Notes under the pieces: generated by a model
Seen by the model: the letters and a program-made list of their open reading frames with translations, nothing else
What the model was told of the DNA's origin: nothing
Database searches by the model: none
Shown: piece by piece, positions 45,301 through 52,806 of the stretch
Numbering within the stretch: the first letter of the stretch is position 1
Layout of the letters: each line of letters begins with the position of its first letter
NCBI RefSeq assembly: GCF_028682635.1
Contig: NZ_JANHLK010000026.1
Location: 1 to 64,000, forward strand
From: Pseudomonas putida
GTDB lineage: Bacteria > Pseudomonadota > Gammaproteobacteria > Pseudomonadales > Pseudomonadaceae
Direction: 5' to 3'
DNA: 64,000 nt
Program-made: the position numbers and the translations under genes

Positions 45301-45829
45301 CAAAGCCGCAGCCAAAAAAGCGGCTCGAGAGAGTTTTCGTTCACAACTCCAGAACAGCTTTACCAACATAAATGAGATGATGGGTGCAACGGCGGGTATC
45401 CCAAGCGGGACACGTAACAGGAGTTTGTTACTTCAAGCGTCTGTAGAGGGTCCGCCTTCTCGAGGTCCTCGAGGTCCTCGAGGTCCTCAAGGTCCTCGAG
45501 GTCCTGACGGAGCTCAGGGGCCTGCAGGACCTCAAGGGCCAGCAGGACCTCGGGGGGCAACAGGACCTCAGGGGGTACCGGGACTGAACGGCAGTATTCC
45601 CTCAACTGGCGTATCTCCACCTGCACGGCCAACTCCGGCGTCAACGGCACCGTCCGAGCCAGTTGCAGGCCCTTCTAGTGGAGGGGAGCCCTGGGGTTTT
45701 CAAAACCTTCGCGACAAGCAGCTAAATCGAACGGATGAATTCGGTTTAAATACGGTAAATTCTCCAGCAACCGATACGATAGATAACATAGACGAAATAG
45801 TAAACGACGTAAGACGCAACAGCGAATAA
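40838..45829 (+). CDS. Large Rhs/YD-repeat protein with collagen-like C-terminal tip (RhsB)
   Basis: A 1663-aa Rhs protein. ATG 40838 follows GAGG and matches the rhsA start. Residues 1-500 nearly equal rhsA; the YD-repeat middle differs more (YEYDAWGQQFKV, FEYDNLGKVSTI, YTYDDKARLKTI). The core is canonical: GRGYRAYN, FHSPDSLSPFGAGGVNPYVY, GDPIN, DPTGH at about residue 1385. The ~275-aa tip begins with two hydrophobic helices, then an Ala/Lys-rich helix (KAKAKAVAKAAAKKAA). Fourteen Gly-X-Y triplets and a polar tail with IDNIDEIVNDVRR follow. No catalytic motif is recognised and no immunity gene follows; a terminator comes at once. Confidence 0.88.
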   Translation: MSTSTSIQSNAFNFMSFIQSQVDPRTGQATCAISLPELKANNLCGPVVPLQLTFNPLNTADSGFGNGWNLQLSQFDPNKRIFSSYTGETFRVDPGANGVEIPEKKIDSFHFHDLGNKRYRVDHKSGLVEILQVRQGDIALPVEMLSPQGHSVTLDYVAFGTEPLLSSVRNADGTQLLSLVRTTNLLKLTLHPGSAFEAEFQVNILGGLSKSFVLPTHDKASWRFEYVTRDGFTCLEHVYTPTGGHETVTYSGRPHYFPGQPGRTLPRVEKHVRDPGFGQPAVETRYAYDAKDHNFLGFGSGLSWSDDGLDNLYKVRSPFDYETTEILWDASGNRKAQETRRVYNRLHLLTLEETTQYSTDPGKDHTYQRTDTEYYFDPNLDFKNQKPYCQLPKTVTQTWRHVSATLPRHVETVTATYDDFGNLLTQVTADGVTETNEWYKAAGEVGCPADPQGFVRNLKSKTVTPAASQYGKAPTLQTRYTYTEQLGLAGSGPWLALRNETLVHIGGGGAATELRQLTHDYINTPEEKLTHARILRSTQTLHGQAQTLTSTQFRYSFTRNARANAMVMRTESELIGFDDTPGKPVRRVQTQEHSLLNGYKLLNHDDNDAMVAYVNDPIGRVIEEMVAPDSNDYRASRTYTYTLTNGGGAQQARQTAKDVKGVETVTWLDGHNRVVRVERRDADALGGDPLAFRDTYKATYNNRGQLISDTVIDWEGAADKPLTRQYEYDAWGQQFKVVGADGVAQITEVDPRTQTLRSWTESTVTPLNISGKSRTTLNMFGKEDKIEALDAQDKVVSTREYLYDGLGNCVEQINEMGESTRFEFDLFARIRATTLPDYTEIHRTYAAHSGGELPIDMQVVSNGVTVSVGNQTYDGLERRKTLKVGPRLQTFEYQGGQSKISKAITASKKEITYEYKPGLVGSPVGSIAPDEQSSFNYDNQSAQLTLSQNSQGENGFAFSSNGQLLKETWKDKHTGKQWETTYTQTLNGLPLTRVDANGLACTYTYDDKARLKTITQGQLLASFEYDNLGKVSTITTRNQHTAQTLRTTLTFDDQGREIMRLMELEGHPRQTISQTYRDDSKLHTRHLQVGNQTELLETFNYDQRGRMVEYTCDGPALPQDSYKNGIKEQLFEFDALDNVTAVYSLFADGTRDDAFSYFSPSDPCQLVKVTHSHPDYDASCTLDYDDDGNLLHDENGQALHYDTQGRLLSVTDTGGNTVSRYRYDAHNHLLGVTRGTQIETLRFYQDDQLSHTEQGNRKIHYLFLGEQPLGQQEQDDPEQTLLLLTDGKNSVLAESGKNELRKAVYGAYGERNPDAKLECLLGFNGEVRDEHSGWYLLGRGYRAYNTTLRRFHSPDSLSPFGAGGVNPYVYPGDPINYTDPTGHAKRGPNWEGIGGAILAGAGIVISGVTIIVAPPVGVAAVIKIVFTTTVGVGFGAYAIYEGVMANNAVKLVDREKHGRSSLISGGLDAGLSALFLGLAVKAKAKAVAKAAAKKAARESFRSQLQNSFTNINEMMGATAGIPSGTRNRSLLLQASVEGPPSRGPRGPRGPQGPRGPDGAQGPAGPQGPAGPRGATGPQGVPGLNGSIPSTGVSPPARPTPASTAPSEPVAGPSSGGEPWGFQNLRDKQLNRTDEFGLNTVNSPATDTIDNIDEIVNDVRRNSE
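45464..45592 (+). repeat. Collagen-like Gly-X-Y repeat coding tract in rhsB
   Basis: Fourteen uninterrupted Gly-X-Y triplets, starting GPRGPRGPQGPRGPD and ending GVPGLNG, rich in Pro at X. The first four units are near-perfect 9-bp DNA repeats (GGTCCTCGA), so slippage is possible. Such tracts can trimerise. Confidence 0.9.
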
Positions 45830-45836
45830 GATTAAG

Positions 45837-45869
45837 GGCTCCACTTCTAACCAGTGGAGCCTTTTTTTT
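45837..45869 (+). terminator. Rho-independent terminator after rhsB
   Basis: GGCTCCACT and AGTGGAGCC form a 9-bp stem with a 7-nt loop, followed by eight T. It starts 8 bp after the rhsB stop. Confidence 0.92.
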
Positions 45870-46065
45870 CGCAAATACAGATAAAACATTCGCAAACATA
45901 ACCCGCCCCAACACTGAGAGTTCTCTCATATCCCCCTCCCCCCTTACCCTCTAAACTCCCGCCTCCGAGACAACCCAACTACCTCCCCACTCGCATCGAT
46001 CGTGAGTACCCCGGCACCGTCTCGTTAAATAAACGCCGGATTAAATCAATCAAAGGATTTGTTAC

Positions 46066-46617
46066 ATGAAGAAATCTCTATTCGCACTTCCGTTAGGCCT
46101 GGCACTGGGCCTGGCGGCCACTTCGGCCTTCGCGGCCGATGGCCGGATCAACTTCACCGGCAAGATCAGCAGCGCTACCTGCCCCGTTGAAATCGTCAAC
46201 CCGGAAAACGGTGCCGTGGGCAACCTGGTTTCCCTGGGCTGGGTCGATTCCAGCGCCTTCCCGAACGTCGGCGCCGTTGCTGGCGAACGGGCCTTTCAGA
46301 TGCGCATTACACCGGGCACCGCTTGCGTCCTGGACCCTACCAAACTTAACGCCACCGTGACATTCAACTCAGTGTACGGCGGTGGTGGTGATCATTACGG
46401 CCTGAAGCCGACCGGCAACCCCGCGAGGGGCATTGCCGTGGCGATCAAGGACGTTACCGGTGGTTTCATCAAGAATGGCGAGACCTCCACCGTCTACAAA
46501 CTTGACGAAACCAAACCGACCCTCATGGACTTCACCGCCATGTACATCGCCACTGCGGCGACGGTAACCCCGGGCCCCGCCGATTCCGATGTCGAGTTCA
46601 CCCTCAGCATCAACTGA
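46066..46617 (+). CDS. Type 1-like fimbrial major subunit
   Basis: A 183-aa pilin with a signal peptide (MKKSLFALPLG, cleavage after AFA). The mature start ADGRINFTGKISSATCPV and the second Cys in GTACVLDP form the conserved pilin disulfide. The end (DVEFTLSIN) is a donor-strand-type C-terminus. It is the first gene of a chaperone-usher operon (chaperone, usher, adhesin follow) and has the strongest ribosome site (AAAGGA). The tip sequence for receptor binding lies in the last gene of the operon. Confidence 0.9.
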   Translation: MKKSLFALPLGLALGLAATSAFAADGRINFTGKISSATCPVEIVNPENGAVGNLVSLGWVDSSAFPNVGAVAGERAFQMRITPGTACVLDPTKLNATVTFNSVYGGGGDHYGLKPTGNPARGIAVAIKDVTGGFIKNGETSTVYKLDETKPTLMDFTAMYIATAATVTPGPADSDVEFTLSIN

Positions 46618-46636
46618 TCACGCTCCTGCGTTTTAA

Positions 46637-46661
46637 AACAGCAGGTTCACCGCCTGCTGTT
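46637..46661 (+). other. mRNA hairpin between pilin and chaperone genes
   Basis: AACAGCAGG pairs with CCTGCTGTT across a 7-nt loop, without a T-run. Such stems after major-pilin genes often limit read-through or protect the pilin mRNA, so that pilin outnumbers chaperone and usher. Confidence 0.65.
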
Positions 46662-46696
46662 CGAGAACGATTCCTCGACACAGGGATTTTTTTACT

Positions 46697-47452
46697 ATGT
46701 TTGGCTTGATTAAACGTCCTGCCCAAGTCAGGAGCGGCGCACTGTCTTGCGTGTTGTTTGGCGCCCTTATTACATGGTTGCCAACTAGTTACGGGGCGTT
46801 AACCATTAGTAGCACGCGAGTCGTGTTCGACAGCGACAAGCGCAATGTTTCGTTGACTGTTTCCAATCCCAGCAACAAACCCTTCGCCGTGCAGACCTGG
46901 GCGAATACCGCAGCCGACGACCAGACCACTGCCGTGCCTTTTATCGCTTCACCGCCGCTGTTTCGCTTAAACGCCGGTAAAGAACAGCAGGTGCAGATCA
47001 ACGGCTTGCCCAACAAGTTGCCCAAAGACCGCGAATCGCTGTTTTATTTCAACGTTCAGGAAATACCGCAACTGGAAGCCAATGAAGTCAACCAGTTGAA
47101 TATCGCATTGCGCACGCGCATCAAGTTGTTCTACCGACCTGTGGAACTCAAGACCAATGCGCTGGACAGCCTGAAAGAGTTGAACTGGTCAATAAAAAAA
47201 ATCGACGGCAAAAGCCGTCTGGTGGTGACCAATCCCACGCCCTTTCACGTGTCTTTCGTGCGCATTGAACTCCTTGCAAACGGGCAGAAAGTCAGCCTCA
47301 AAGACACTCCGATGGCACTTCCCCTGGACTCCAGCACCTATGAGCTGGACGGCTTGAAGCCTGTGCCGGGAATGCAGGTCAGTTTTTCCGCGATCACCGA
47401 CTACGGCGGCTTTACGACCCCAATGACCGTGCCCGTCGGCCTTGATCTTTAA
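46697..47452 (+). CDS. Periplasmic fimbrial chaperone (PapD/FimC type)
   Basis: A 251-aa two-domain Ig-fold chaperone. A signal peptide covers about residues 1-33 (ending TSYGA). The mature start ALTISSTRVVFDSDKRNVSL and the FRLNAGKEQQVQI strand carry the family's subunit-binding Arg and Lys. FYFNVQEIP and NQLNIALRTRIKLFYRP are the standard G1-strand region. It binds pilin subunits by donor-strand complementation and passes them to the usher, whose gene starts 19 bp downstream. Confidence 0.92.
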   Translation: MFGLIKRPAQVRSGALSCVLFGALITWLPTSYGALTISSTRVVFDSDKRNVSLTVSNPSNKPFAVQTWANTAADDQTTAVPFIASPPLFRLNAGKEQQVQINGLPNKLPKDRESLFYFNVQEIPQLEANEVNQLNIALRTRIKLFYRPVELKTNALDSLKELNWSIKKIDGKSRLVVTNPTPFHVSFVRIELLANGQKVSLKDTPMALPLDSSTYELDGLKPVPGMQVSFSAITDYGGFTTPMTVPVGLDL

Positions 47453-47471
47453 CATTGCGCGGACTATCACC

Positions 47472-49985
47472 ATGCCTTTCTTCCCGCACCAGAGTTCGAC
47501 TTGCGCGCAGCGTCTGTTTCACCTTCTGGTATTCACCGGCGGCGGCATTGTATTGCTGCAAACCAAGCCGGCGCAGGCCGCCAACCCGGTGGAGTTTCAG
47601 TCAACCTTCATGCGCCAACTGCAAAACCATGCGAGCGATGCCGGTGCGCTGGCCTTGAAAACACTGTCCAGTGGCCAGGATCTGGCGCCCGGACGTTACC
47701 TGGTGAGTATCGAGGTCAATCGCAGCTTCTTTGACCGCCGGGAAATCGAGTTCAGCCCCCATGCCCAAGGCGATGGACTCTCCCCCTGCCTGTCGCTGCA
47801 ATTGATCGAGGAGATCGGCGTAAAACTCGACAGCCTGGAGGAGACTGAGGCCTCGCTGAACAGTTGCATCGATCTGCAGCAGCTGATTCCCGGTGCGCAA
47901 ATCGAGTTCAATGCCGGTCAGCTGACGCTGGCGCTCTCCATCCCGCAGATTGCCATGCGTCGCGATGTTGCCGGTTATGTCGATCCGCAATTGTGGGACT
48001 ATGGCATCAATTCAGCCTTTGTGAACTATCAGGTATCGGCGCAACAGGGTCGAAATTCGTCAGGCCACAACAGCAGCCAGGACCTGTACTTGAACAGCGG
48101 CCTGAATCTGGGCGCCTGGCGCTTGCGCAGCAACAATGCCTTTCGTAGCGACTCACAGGGCGAACGCACATGGACGCGCGCCTATACCTATGTCCAGCGC
48201 GATCTCCCCGGTACACACTCGCAGTTGACCCTGGGCGAGACCTACACCCCTGGCGATGTATTCAGGAGCATTCCCATCAAGGGCGTGCAAATTGCTTCCG
48301 ACATGAGCATGTTGCCCGACTCGCTGCAACAGTATGCGCCGATCGTTCGAGGCGTTGCGCAGACCCGGGCCAGGCTCGAGATCCGCCAGAACGGTTACCC
48401 CATATATTCCACCTATGTCAGTGCCGGTCCCTATGAGATCAACGACCTGACGACCGCCGGTGGCAGCGGTGAACTGGAAATCATCCTGACCGAAGCCGAT
48501 GGCCAGGTGCGACGTTTCACCCAACCCTATTCAACCCTCAGCAACCTGCTGCGCGAAGGCGTCTGGCGCTACAGCACCAGCCTGGGGCGTTATAACTCCC
48601 CGTCGTTTGCCAGCGATGACTCCTCTTTATGGCAAGGTACTCTCGCCACCGGCGTGGGGTGGAACTCAACCCTGTACGGCGGGTTGATGGCCAACGACTT
48701 CTATCAGGCCGGCACCTTCGGTATCGGCAAGAATCTCGGCGCGATCGGCGCACTCTCGTTCGACGTCACGCGCTCCGCAGCCGATATCGATCCCCATGAC
48801 AGCAGCCGCAGCGTCCAGGGCATGAGCTACGCGGCGAAATACGGCAAGTCATTCGAAACCCGGACCAACTTGCGCTTTGCCGGTTATCGCTACTCCACCG
48901 AGGGTTATCGCGATTTCAGCGAAGCGGTGCGCGAGCGCAGCGCCGACCAGCGTTATCGCGGAAGTCGACGCAGCCTGCTGGAGGCCTCGGTGTTCCAGAA
49001 CATCGGGACCCATAGCTCGCTGAACCTGACACTGTCCCAGGAAGACTACTGGCGCACCGATTATCAGCAGCGCCAATTCCAGTTCAATCTCAGCACCCGC
49101 CACAACACCGTCAGCTATAACCTTTACGCATCACAATCACTTAACGAAAAACAATCCAACGACCGCCAGATCGGCCTGAGTATCTCGGTGCCGCTGGACT
49201 TCGGCCGCTCGACCACCGCCACCTTCGACCTGAGGCAAAACCATGGCCAGCTCGATCAACGCGCGTCTTTGTCTGGCCGGGGCGAGGGAGATCGACTCAA
49301 CTATCGAGCGTCCCTGTCCAACAATGAAAGCCAGCAGAAATCCGCTGAACTGGCGCTGGCCTACCAGACACCCGTTGCCAGCCTGGGCGCGGGTATCGCT
49401 CAAGGCAGCACTTACAACAATGTTTCGCTCAACGCCAGCGGTGCGCTGCTGCTCCACGGCGACGGCCTTGAGTTCGGCCCCTATATGGGTGAAACCAGTG
49501 GCCTGGCCCATGTGCCGGACATCGCCGGCGTTGGGGTGATCAACGCCTCGAGCGCCAGGACCAATGACCGTGGTTATGCGCTGATCCCCTACCTGCAACC
49601 CTATCGGGTCAACCGGGTAGTCCTCGATACCGACCAGCTCGATCCGAACATAGAGATCGATAACGGCGTGACCCAGGTGGTTCCGCGTCGCGGTGCAGTC
49701 GTCAAGGCCACATTCCCCGCACGCAAGGTACAAAGGCTGGTGCTGACCACCCGTGACAGCCAGGGCGCACCTTTGCCCTTTGGAGCCCAGGTCAGCAACA
49801 ACGATGAGGAAGTACTCGGGATAGTCGGCCAGGCCGGGCAGGTACTGCTGGGGACTGTCGATGCCCGGCAAGTCCTGAATGTGCGCTGGGGCAACGCCTC
49901 CACCGAGCAGTGCCAGTTGCAGCTCGATGTCCCGAGCATGCCGCTGGAGCAAGGTTATCGGGTCCAGGACCTGACTTGCCGCTGA
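47472..49985 (+). CDS. Outer-membrane fimbrial usher (PapC/FimD type)
   Basis: An 837-aa usher. ATG 47472 gives a signal peptide ending in PAQA. The N-terminal domain (VEFQSTFM to AQIEFNAGQL) binds chaperone-subunit pairs; a 24-strand barrel with plug follows (VDPQLWDYGINSAFVNYQ, LTLGETYTPGDVFRSIPIKG, VRGVAQTRARLEIRQNGY). The C-terminal domain ends YRVQDLTCR. It assembles and exports the fimbria through the outer membrane. Length and domain order are normal. Confidence 0.94.
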   Translation: MPFFPHQSSTCAQRLFHLLVFTGGGIVLLQTKPAQAANPVEFQSTFMRQLQNHASDAGALALKTLSSGQDLAPGRYLVSIEVNRSFFDRREIEFSPHAQGDGLSPCLSLQLIEEIGVKLDSLEETEASLNSCIDLQQLIPGAQIEFNAGQLTLALSIPQIAMRRDVAGYVDPQLWDYGINSAFVNYQVSAQQGRNSSGHNSSQDLYLNSGLNLGAWRLRSNNAFRSDSQGERTWTRAYTYVQRDLPGTHSQLTLGETYTPGDVFRSIPIKGVQIASDMSMLPDSLQQYAPIVRGVAQTRARLEIRQNGYPIYSTYVSAGPYEINDLTTAGGSGELEIILTEADGQVRRFTQPYSTLSNLLREGVWRYSTSLGRYNSPSFASDDSSLWQGTLATGVGWNSTLYGGLMANDFYQAGTFGIGKNLGAIGALSFDVTRSAADIDPHDSSRSVQGMSYAAKYGKSFETRTNLRFAGYRYSTEGYRDFSEAVRERSADQRYRGSRRSLLEASVFQNIGTHSSLNLTLSQEDYWRTDYQQRQFQFNLSTRHNTVSYNLYASQSLNEKQSNDRQIGLSISVPLDFGRSTTATFDLRQNHGQLDQRASLSGRGEGDRLNYRASLSNNESQQKSAELALAYQTPVASLGAGIAQGSTYNNVSLNASGALLLHGDGLEFGPYMGETSGLAHVPDIAGVGVINASSARTNDRGYALIPYLQPYRVNRVVLDTDQLDPNIEIDNGVTQVVPRRGAVVKATFPARKVQRLVLTTRDSQGAPLPFGAQVSNNDEEVLGIVGQAGQVLLGTVDARQVLNVRWGNASTEQCQLQLDVPSMPLEQGYRVQDLTCR

Positions 49986-50059
49986 CCCAACGCTTCGTTC
50001 ACTCATGCTCGATGCACCCCGCGGTGCGTCGAGCTGTTTTTGCCAGGATAGAACACAGC

Positions 50060-51157
50060 ATGTCGATCAGATTATTTCCGGGCGTTCTGTTCACGCTCGC
50101 CGCCAGCGGACTGACGCCGTTCGGTGCCGCGTATGCCGCCTCCAATACCTGTTACTGGGGGGGCGCTTCGGGGCCTATTCGGTATGTGGCCGATGTGGGT
50201 GCACTGTACATTCCCAGAGATGCCAAGGTCGGTGATCCGATAGGCCCGATTGAGAGATCATTCAGGCAAGGTGGCTCAGGGTTAACGATCCACTGCGAAA
50301 ACACAGACGGGCGACTGACGTTCAAGGCTTCGGCCAATGCCGCGCCAGTATCCGGGCCAATCCCCAGATTGAATGGCATGGACATGCGAGGCACGTTGCT
50401 GCAAACCAACATTCCCGGAGTCGGCGCCCAGATCACGTTCGGCACTCCCTACGATGGCCGCACCAACGGATTCTGGAAACTGAGCGGCCCCGACAGTACA
50501 GTCCCCTTCGAGGGCTACATCGATTTCAGCACCCCCTTTGTCCTGCAACACTCTGTGTTGCAAGGCACTGTCACTTTGGTCAAGACCGCGACGATCGGGC
50601 GAGGCACGCACACGCTGGAGTCAGGAAACGAACTGGTCAAGGCCTCCTTCACCGGTGTTCCCAATGCCTTCGGCCTTGCGCTGAGCGGCTCCGTCACCCA
50701 GGCGGAGTGCAGCCTGTCGGCCCTTCCGGTGAGCGCCGACCCCGTCAAGCTGGGAGACTGGCCAACCTCACGGTTCAAGGGCGAAGGCGAAACCACCGAT
50801 CCGGTGCCGTTCAGCATCAATTTGAACTCGTGCATATCCGACCCGCTGCCGGGCGGCACAGTGACGACCGCGCACATTCGCCTGGAGCCCACCGCGGGCT
50901 CGACGACAGTTGACACTAGAAGGGGTTTGTTCAGCCTGGGCGGCAGTTCCACCGCAAAAGGTATTGGCATTCAGATACTCAAAGATGATGCCCAAACCCC
51001 TGTCGAATTGGAGGCCGATGTCGCCCAAGGCGTCATTCCGGTCACCGGCGGCATGCAGTTGAAGTTCAACGCTCGCTACTATCAGACCGCGCCCACGAAG
51101 GATGTCGTGGCCGGTTCCGCGGATGGGTCGCTGGCGTTTACCATTACCTACAAATAG
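50060..51157 (+). CDS. Fimbrial tip adhesin
   Basis: A 365-aa two-domain fimbrial protein, last in the operon. A signal peptide ends in AYA at residue 26. The first ~180 mature residues would be the receptor-binding domain (Cys in SNTCYWGG and TIHCEN); the second is a pilin domain with Cys in QAECSLSA and NSCISDP and a pilin-type end (SLAFTITYK). Length and position match FimH-like tips. The receptor is unknown. Confidence 0.85.
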   Translation: MSIRLFPGVLFTLAASGLTPFGAAYAASNTCYWGGASGPIRYVADVGALYIPRDAKVGDPIGPIERSFRQGGSGLTIHCENTDGRLTFKASANAAPVSGPIPRLNGMDMRGTLLQTNIPGVGAQITFGTPYDGRTNGFWKLSGPDSTVPFEGYIDFSTPFVLQHSVLQGTVTLVKTATIGRGTHTLESGNELVKASFTGVPNAFGLALSGSVTQAECSLSALPVSADPVKLGDWPTSRFKGEGETTDPVPFSINLNSCISDPLPGGTVTTAHIRLEPTAGSTTVDTRRGLFSLGGSSTAKGIGIQILKDDAQTPVELEADVAQGVIPVTGGMQLKFNARYYQTAPTKDVVAGSADGSLAFTITYK

Positions 51158-51166
51158 ATCTGTTTG

Positions 51167-51188
51167 CCCGGCAGGGGGGCCTGCCGGG
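51167..51188. terminator. Hairpin between convergent adhesin and Ig-like genes
   Basis: CCCGGCAGG and CCTGCCGGG form a perfect 9-bp stem around GGGG. No clear T-run follows on either strand, so terminator activity is only likely. Confidence 0.5.
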
Positions 51189-51208
51189 AAGCCAGTGGAG
51201 AGGGTCGA

Positions 51209-52681
51209 CTAGGTGACCAGCTTGATCGACATCGGTTTGAAGGCACGATAACTCTGCCCCTGATCAAAGCTGACACTGGCGTGCAGGGTAAACGTGCTGT
51301 TGAGGGGCAGTGCCGCTACATAGTCCTTGGGCAATGGCGTGGTGAATTTTCGGTTGGCATTGAGAGGTGTGGGTGCACCCTCGAGGAAATCTGTTCGAAC
51401 GCTGGACGCCAGTGCCCACACGTTTATGAGTTGGGTGTCCTCATGGTAGGCCCATTTCTCCATCTCTATGGTTGCACCGGACTGTTCAACCTTGTTCCGG
51501 GAGAGGGTCGCCGGTGAACCGATCTGCGCCTCGGGGCAGCCCACCGAACCAAACGTCTGTCCGCCGAGCTCGGTGATGGCCAGCGTATATTTCGCTGAGG
51601 GCTGGATGTCGCGTCCGGCGCGGTAGCGCACCTCTGACGTGCGTCCATCTCCCCCCACGGGAATGTTGGCCGCGACGACCGACGCCGCAATGGCGAACTC
51701 CAGGCCGCCCGGCGTGGTCGGCTTCACCCCCGTTGCAGAACCTATACCCCCCTCTCCGCCCAGGCCGATAAAGTCCACCGTCACCTCTTCACCCGGATCG
51801 ATTTCCGAGCCAGCCACCACCACAGTCACACCTGATATACCCAGGAAAGGATTCAACACGCCCGTGCCGTTTTGCGAATTGGTCGCCTGCTTGACGGTCG
51901 GGAACTTGCGCGGGGTGGGTGGGCGGATATTGACGCTCAGTTTCTCGTCAACGGAAAGGGTCGTCTCGTTGCCGGCCCTGTCGCGCACCCGATAGGTCGC
52001 GTAATAATCCACATTATTGGTGCTGTTACGCAGCAAGTCGCCCTTGAAAAAGACTTGCACGGGCTTGCCTATGTCACCCGGCTCGAGGGTCCTGGTACCG
52101 GCTATCTCCCGTCCACCCGGGGAGCGCTCCCAGTACGTGGTGATGGCATCCCCGACTTTTGGGCTGTAATCGGGGAGTGTTACCACTACCTGGTCCTGGT
52201 GAGCGGGGTCGGCGAGATAGGCAGCGGTGATCTGGTTGGGGGGGAGAACTTCGGGAGGAAAGATCAACTTGCTATTGGTGGGCAGCATCGGTGCCTGGGT
52301 ATCCAGCGTCATCACCAGATCGGATGATTCTTCTGTTTCGTCATTGTAAATCGTCACCTTGTATTTGAACCGGCGTTCCCCATCGTTACTGCGCAACCAG
52401 GCTTGGGGCACTGCAAGATACCGGTCCGAGTCCTCAATGGGCTTGTTCCACTTACGGGTGACCAACGCAGTGACGCTACCATCGACGAACAGCTCAACGG
52501 TTTCCTCCGCCAGTTCGGGGCTGGAATTTAGCGGCACTGTAAACCAGACCTTCAGATCGGCATGGGTCAATGCCTCCGGCAACAGATTGGTTTGACCACC
52601 TGGCACATTCGGGAGCAAGCCGACAATCTCAGGCGGTGGCAACGTAGTGCTGGAAAAACCGGTACCTTTGAACTGGACCAT
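51209..52681 (-). CDS. Ig-like repeat protein without signal peptide, 490 aa
   Basis: ATG 52681 has an excellent ribosome site (GAGGAG). The protein is built of beta-sandwich modules: one ends in TLDTQAPMLP, the next carries IFPPEVLPPNQITAAYL, another NPFLGISGVTVVVAGSEIDPGEEV. The C-terminal module (AQIGSPATLSRNKVEQSGA ... NSTFTLHASVSFDQGQS) is clearly related to that of the gene at 38233. The DRAGNET motif is common in bacterial Ig-like folds. It has no signal, anchor or enzyme motif. It follows the autotransporter gene on the same strand after a hairpin. Function unknown. Confidence 0.78.
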   Translation of the reverse strand: MVQFKGTGFSSTTLPPPEIVGLLPNVPGGQTNLLPEALTHADLKVWFTVPLNSSPELAEETVELFVDGSVTALVTRKWNKPIEDSDRYLAVPQAWLRSNDGERRFKYKVTIYNDETEESSDLVMTLDTQAPMLPTNSKLIFPPEVLPPNQITAAYLADPAHQDQVVVTLPDYSPKVGDAITTYWERSPGGREIAGTRTLEPGDIGKPVQVFFKGDLLRNSTNNVDYYATYRVRDRAGNETTLSVDEKLSVNIRPPTPRKFPTVKQATNSQNGTGVLNPFLGISGVTVVVAGSEIDPGEEVTVDFIGLGGEGGIGSATGVKPTTPGGLEFAIAASVVAANIPVGGDGRTSEVRYRAGRDIQPSAKYTLAITELGGQTFGSVGCPEAQIGSPATLSRNKVEQSGATIEMEKWAYHEDTQLINVWALASSVRTDFLEGAPTPLNANRKFTTPLPKDYVAALPLNSTFTLHASVSFDQGQSYRAFKPMSIKLVT

Positions 52682-52703
52682 GAACAGAACTCCTCGAATT
52701 AAA

Positions 52704-52742
52704 GCCAGCAAGGGAAACCGGAATCCGGCTTCCCTTGCTGGC
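52704..52742 (-). terminator. Terminator-like hairpin after the autotransporter gene
   Basis: GCCAGCAAGGGAA pairs with TTCCCTTGCTGGC (13-bp stem), extended by an inner CCGG pairing. On the minus strand it is followed by CTTTAATT. It would end the autotransporter transcript before the next gene. Confidence 0.7.
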
Positions 52743-52806
52743 GTCATGAAAAGAACATTGATCTGCTGGTGCAACGCCAAGGGTTCGAAGAAATCAAGCC
52801 AGCCAG

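Noticed and set aside
45360..45650. Leu/Glu-rich antisense frame over the collagen-like tract
   Set aside because: It is the complement of the Gly-X-Y repeat DNA and has no other support.
27588..45829. Tc (TccC/TcdB) insecticidal toxin complex
   Set aside because: The Rhs proteins lack the SpvB/TcdB-type neighbour and the TccC N-terminus; no TcA-like gene is present.
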